Source: JBOHHR01 sp050740975 (GTDB taxonomy: Bacteria; Pseudomonadota; Gammaproteobacteria; JBOHHR01). From it: a stretch of 8,808 nucleotides of DNA. The first letter of the stretch is position 1, and each line of letters begins with the position of its first letter. This document shows positions 6,651 through 8,808 of the stretch, one piece after another. The notes beneath the pieces are model-generated. The model did no database searches. It was not told where the DNA came from and saw nothing but the letters and a program-made list of their open reading frames with translations. Made by a program: the position numbers and the translations under genes. Location: assembly GCA_050740975.1 (NCBI GenBank), contig JBOIEE010000303.1, positions 1 to 8,808 of the forward strand, read 5' to 3'.

Positions 6651-7131
6651 ATGACAAAGGGCCGTTTCAGTTCTTTGTTCAAGAGCGTCCCCGAGTTCAA
6701 TCGACGACCGAACCCGGTGTCGCATCGCCGATTGCGGCAGCGAGTATCACCGAGAAGCCCGGCGCCGTCATTTTGCACGGCGAAACCGTTGTCGGAGCGG
6801 CCGTTCTGCGGCGGCTGCAGCTGTAGCCTTGGGCTTGCAGCACCTGCATCGCCGGCATGCCACGCCCTGATTAGTTTTCGAGGGCAGCTTCCTTCCACCC
6901 CGGCCAGTTCTGGGCCGCCGTGACGCCTCACACGTGCAATAGCTTGCCCGTGTGTTCACCGGGTGTTTCTACGAGACGATCCGCAACCTGTTTGCGGCCC
7001 AGCCTGCGCAGCACGAACGAACGCTTCTGGCAGCGGCCCAGACCGCAGGGAAACACCTGGTGGCCGCGGCGCGGGCTGCTTCGGCTCTGGACGGGATATA
7101 TCGGGACTCGCTGGAGTTGCTCACCGGATAG
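6651..7131 (+). pseudogene. Probable decayed ORF downstream of the ligase
   Basis: An AAGGAG ribosome-binding site (6641-6646) and ATG (6651) lie 50 bases after the ligase stop. The frame from this ATG runs to a TGA at 6921-6923 but gives an Arg/Pro/Ser/Cys-rich 90-aa protein unlike a normal coding product. More protein-like stretches are in other frames. One contains GVASPIAAASITEKPGAVIL in the +2 frame (about 6716-6775), ending at a TAG near 6827. The other is an Ala-rich helical stretch from about 6952 with FYETIRNLFAAQPAQ and HLVAAARAASALDGIYRD, ending at TAG 7129-7131. I read this as one gene broken by at least two frameshifts that was formerly translated after the ligase. The family is not recognised. 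A phasin-like helical protein is a guess only. Confidence 0.3.
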
Positions 7132-7433
7132 GCAGCATGAGTGAGTGCGCGATCCATTTATAGGGGAGACCCGTACCCGGATACTGACGGGTTTGGCCTC
7201 ACATTTACTGCCGTTTCGCGGACGGGGGTCAGCCCTCCGAGGAGTTCCGGTATCGTCTTTGTGGAGACATGTATCCACGCCTACTCGAACCCGCCGCTGG
7301 CCCTTAGATCAGTTGGACTCGCCAGATGCCAAATAGAATGCTCCCGTGCAGATGCGCAATTGGCATTCAGTGTCCGCTTTGAGGTGAGTCGCGATGTCGG
7401 TGTGAATGACTCCTCCGGGTCGGCAAGGAGCTT
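7132..7433. other. Stretch without a recognised gene
   Basis: Open frames cross this stretch on both strands, but none has the composition or motifs of a real gene. It has an ACCCGT/ACGGGT inverted repeat (about 7170-7193). A block around 7193-7225 with GGCCTCACATTTACTGCCG vaguely recalls the ends of IS21-type elements. No transposase of that family is present. Confidence 0.35.
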
Positions 7434-7577
7434 TCACTTTCCCTGGGAACGGACGTTGATGCCGGAAAACCCGCCTCGGGAAAGTCCCCCGGCGCGAGCC
7501 GGTGGGCCTGAAGCCAGAGGCCGGCCTCGACCGTGAGACCCCCCGCCTCCGTGATGTGAACGAGGAAGCGGAGTTCG

Positions 7578-7784
7578 GGCGATCACCCGATGCTTGGTGT
7601 CGAGGTAGAGACATCCAAAGATCTCGAAGCACCGCTCGGCCAAGCGTAGCCGCAGATAAGCCCGCACCTCGGCGGAGCCCGGTACATGCCACCGTTCCAG
7701 GATCGCCAGGACCGCGGAAATGATCCGATCCTCCGCGTCGCTAGCGCTCAGGGCGGGCGTGACCCTACTGAGCACGGCGCTCAT
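7578..7784 (-). pseudogene. RadC-like JAB-domain protein, truncated
   Basis: From ATG 7784, with GAGG seven bases upstream, the first 69 residues match the start of the accessory RadC (JAB/MPN) proteins of genomic islands and plasmids. EDRIISAVLAILE is followed by VRAYLRLRLAERCFEIFGCLYLD and then HRVIA. The homology stops there. The frame continues to 7434 as a Gly/Arg/Pro/Ser-rich tail, and the metal-binding HxHPxGxxxPSxxD signature is missing, so the protein cannot be a working JAB enzyme. In the next minus frame, 7440-7582 reads as ELRFLVHITEAGGLTVEAGL and on, which looks more like natural protein but is not RadC. This points to a frameshift or recombination joint near 7578. It follows DUF932 on the same strand with a 113-nt gap, a pairing I associate with accessory islands. 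Confidence 0.65.
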
Positions 7785-7801
7785 GGCACCGCCTCATCTT
7801 C

Positions 7802-7864
7802 AAGGCCTAGGGCCTTTCCCCAACGCCCCCATAAGGCGCCGGGGAAAGCCCCCGGACGGGGGCT
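7802..7864. terminator. Cluster of inverted repeats between DUF932 and the RadC-like gene
   Basis: Three perfect inverted repeats occupy 63 bases: AAGGCC-TAG-GGCCTT (7802-7816), CTTTCCCC (7814-7821) with GGGGAAAG (7841-7848), and AGCCCCC-GGAC-GGGGGCT (7847-7864). The last is the strongest hairpin and lies 34 bases past the DUF932 stop in its direction of transcription. No U-run follows, so it may be a factor-dependent terminator, an mRNA 3' stabiliser or a switch, since the first two arms overlap and are mutually exclusive. Confidence 0.45.
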
Positions 7865-7897
7865 TGAAAGACAGCAGAAATGCCGTACCCATCGGCG

Positions 7898-8728
7898 TCA
7901 GGCGACGAGCCGCTGAAACACAGGGGTTCCGAGAGCCCGTTGCACCAGAGTTTCACGCTCTAGCACGATCGCCGCCCGGTTTCCTGCCGAGGCCTTGCGG
8001 ATCGGCGCATGGGTGGACCAGTAGGTCAGCGTGTTGTAGAGACCCCATAGGCTCTCACCGGCCAACTGGGCCTCGATCGCCCAATACTTCTCCAGGCGTT
8101 CGAGACGCCTCGGGTTGGATCCCGGCATCGCCTCGAAGACCGCGTGGGCCTCAAGGGGGGTGATGGACCGTCCGGCCCAGCGCTTCCACTCGGCATCGAG
8201 CGCCAGGTAGCGCTCGAAGGCGCGCTTGATCCCATCGACCGCTCGCTCGGCGGAGAATCCCGCCGTGTGGCGGGCATAGACCGAGGCGCTGCGCTCGGCT
8301 CCGATGAGTCCATTCAGACAGAGCCGCCGGCGCCCCGCCATCAGCACCCGAAAGGCATTGGTCGCATCGTAGGAGTTCAATACCCGCAAGGTGAACTCAA
8401 CGACATCCCCGACCCGGGGCTCGACCGTCAAGTGCGGGAAGTAATACTCCCGCACTACGGTGCGGCCGGCATAGGCGATCCCTTCCTTAACCTCGATGCC
8501 TTCCCGGTCAAGACCCGAGCTTACGATCGCCTCTTCGAACGGTTCGAACACCGCTCGATTCGGCACGAGCTTGTAGCCGCCTCGGTGGATCCCGAGCACG
8601 GTGCCGGTATCCTCACGGACCACGGCCTGATACTCGGGCACCTGGGATGCTCCCTCTCCCACGAACACCGGCTGCAAGGACACCGGAAAGTAGGCTTGGG
8701 TTTCATTTCCAAACAGTGTGGTTTCCAT
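7898..8728 (-). CDS. DUF932 phage/plasmid-like protein
   Basis: A 276-aa protein from ATG 8728, chosen because GGAGGT (8733-8738) lies four bases upstream; an in-frame TTG at 8740 would overlap that site. It belongs by pattern to the DUF932 (phage/plasmid-like) family. Visible features are YQAVVREDTGTVLGI followed by YKLVPN (about 34-60), EFTLRVLNSYDATNAF with RRRLCLNGLI (about 111-141), and an alpha-helical second half containing AFERYLALDAEWKRW and WGLYNTLTYWSTH (about 235-245). There is no signal peptide or membrane segment. The family is common on plasmids, phages and integrated islands, often near RadC-like and antirestriction genes, but its biochemical function is unknown. It appears intact, unlike its RadC-like neighbour. 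Confidence 0.85.
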   Translation of the reverse strand: METTLFGNETQAYFPVSLQPVFVGEGASQVPEYQAVVREDTGTVLGIHRGGYKLVPNRAVFEPFEEAIVSSGLDREGIEVKEGIAYAGRTVVREYYFPHLTVEPRVGDVVEFTLRVLNSYDATNAFRVLMAGRRRLCLNGLIGAERSASVYARHTAGFSAERAVDGIKRAFERYLALDAEWKRWAGRSITPLEAHAVFEAMPGSNPRRLERLEKYWAIEAQLAGESLWGLYNTLTYWSTHAPIRKASAGNRAAIVLERETLVQRALGTPVFQRLVA

Positions 8729-8746
8729 AGACACCTCCAATAGGTA

Positions 8747-8788
8747 TCGGGGTGCACGATACCCCTTCGGGGATCGATGACACCCCGA
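8747..8788. promoter_or_regulatory. Nested hairpins in the leader of the DUF932 gene
   Basis: TCGGGGTG (8747-8754) pairs perfectly with CACCCCGA (8781-8788). Inside this lies a second hairpin, CCCC-TTCG-GGG (about 8762-8772), with a C-UUCG-G type loop when read on the plus strand. The base of the outer stem is within ten bases of the DUF932 ribosome-binding site, so it could control translation or act as an operator. No promoter hexamers were identified in the 80 bases available. Confidence 0.45.
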
Positions 8789-8808
8789 ACGGGTTGATGT
8801 TGAACAAC

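Noticed and set aside
7193..7225. Possible IS21-type element end (GGCCTCACATTTACTGCCG)
   Set aside because: The likeness is only to remembered end sequences; no partner end, transposase or IstB-like gene is in the window.
7141..7536. Plus-strand open frame of 131 codons
   Set aside because: It is rich in Arg, Pro and Ser, crosses the RadC-like gene tail, has no ribosome-binding site and matches nothing I know.
8144..8743. Plus-strand open frame of 199 codons
   Set aside because: It is antisense to the intact DUF932 gene, whose start, ribosome-binding site and family motifs are clear.

Overview
The window looks like an accessory, mobile-element-scarred stretch of a moderately GC-rich bacterial genome. 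It is probably proteobacterial; that is an inference from the RadC-like/DUF932 pair and from the gene style, not from a marker gene. No rRNA, tRNA or CRISPR array was seen.

Layout: positions 1-533 hold the C-terminal part of a transposase that is open at the left edge. It is followed directly by a sequence resembling the 3' end of a group II intron (about 545-604). Two intact genes follow on the minus strand. A Baeyer-Villiger flavin monooxygenase (2158-3786) is upstream, and a two-domain protein with an N-terminal SnoaL/NTF2-like fold and a C-terminal HSL-type alpha/beta hydrolase (620-2023) is downstream. A second intron-3'-end-like sequence (3823-3902) lies on the minus strand just upstream of the monooxygenase ribosome-binding site. 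Positions 4123-4920 contain a badly decayed IS6-family insertion sequence, with near-identical 11-bp terminal repeats and a transposase broken by several frameshifts and stops. To its right, on the plus strand, is an intact acyl-CoA ligase (5038-6600). After it come a probable decayed ORF (6651-7131), a stretch with nothing recognisable (7132-7433), a truncated RadC-like gene (7578-7784, minus) and an intact DUF932 gene (7898-8728, minus) with a hairpin-rich leader at the right edge.

How the genes may work together: a Baeyer-Villiger monooxygenase turns a ketone into an ester or lactone, an HSL-type esterase hydrolyses the ester, and an acyl-CoA ligase activates the resulting acid for beta-oxidation. 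The first two genes are on the same strand with a 134-nt gap and could be co-transcribed. The ligase is divergent and separated from them by the dead insertion sequence. This suggests a small ketone-degradation module assembled or rearranged by mobile elements. The individual enzyme classes are well supported by motifs; the pathway and its substrate are inference.
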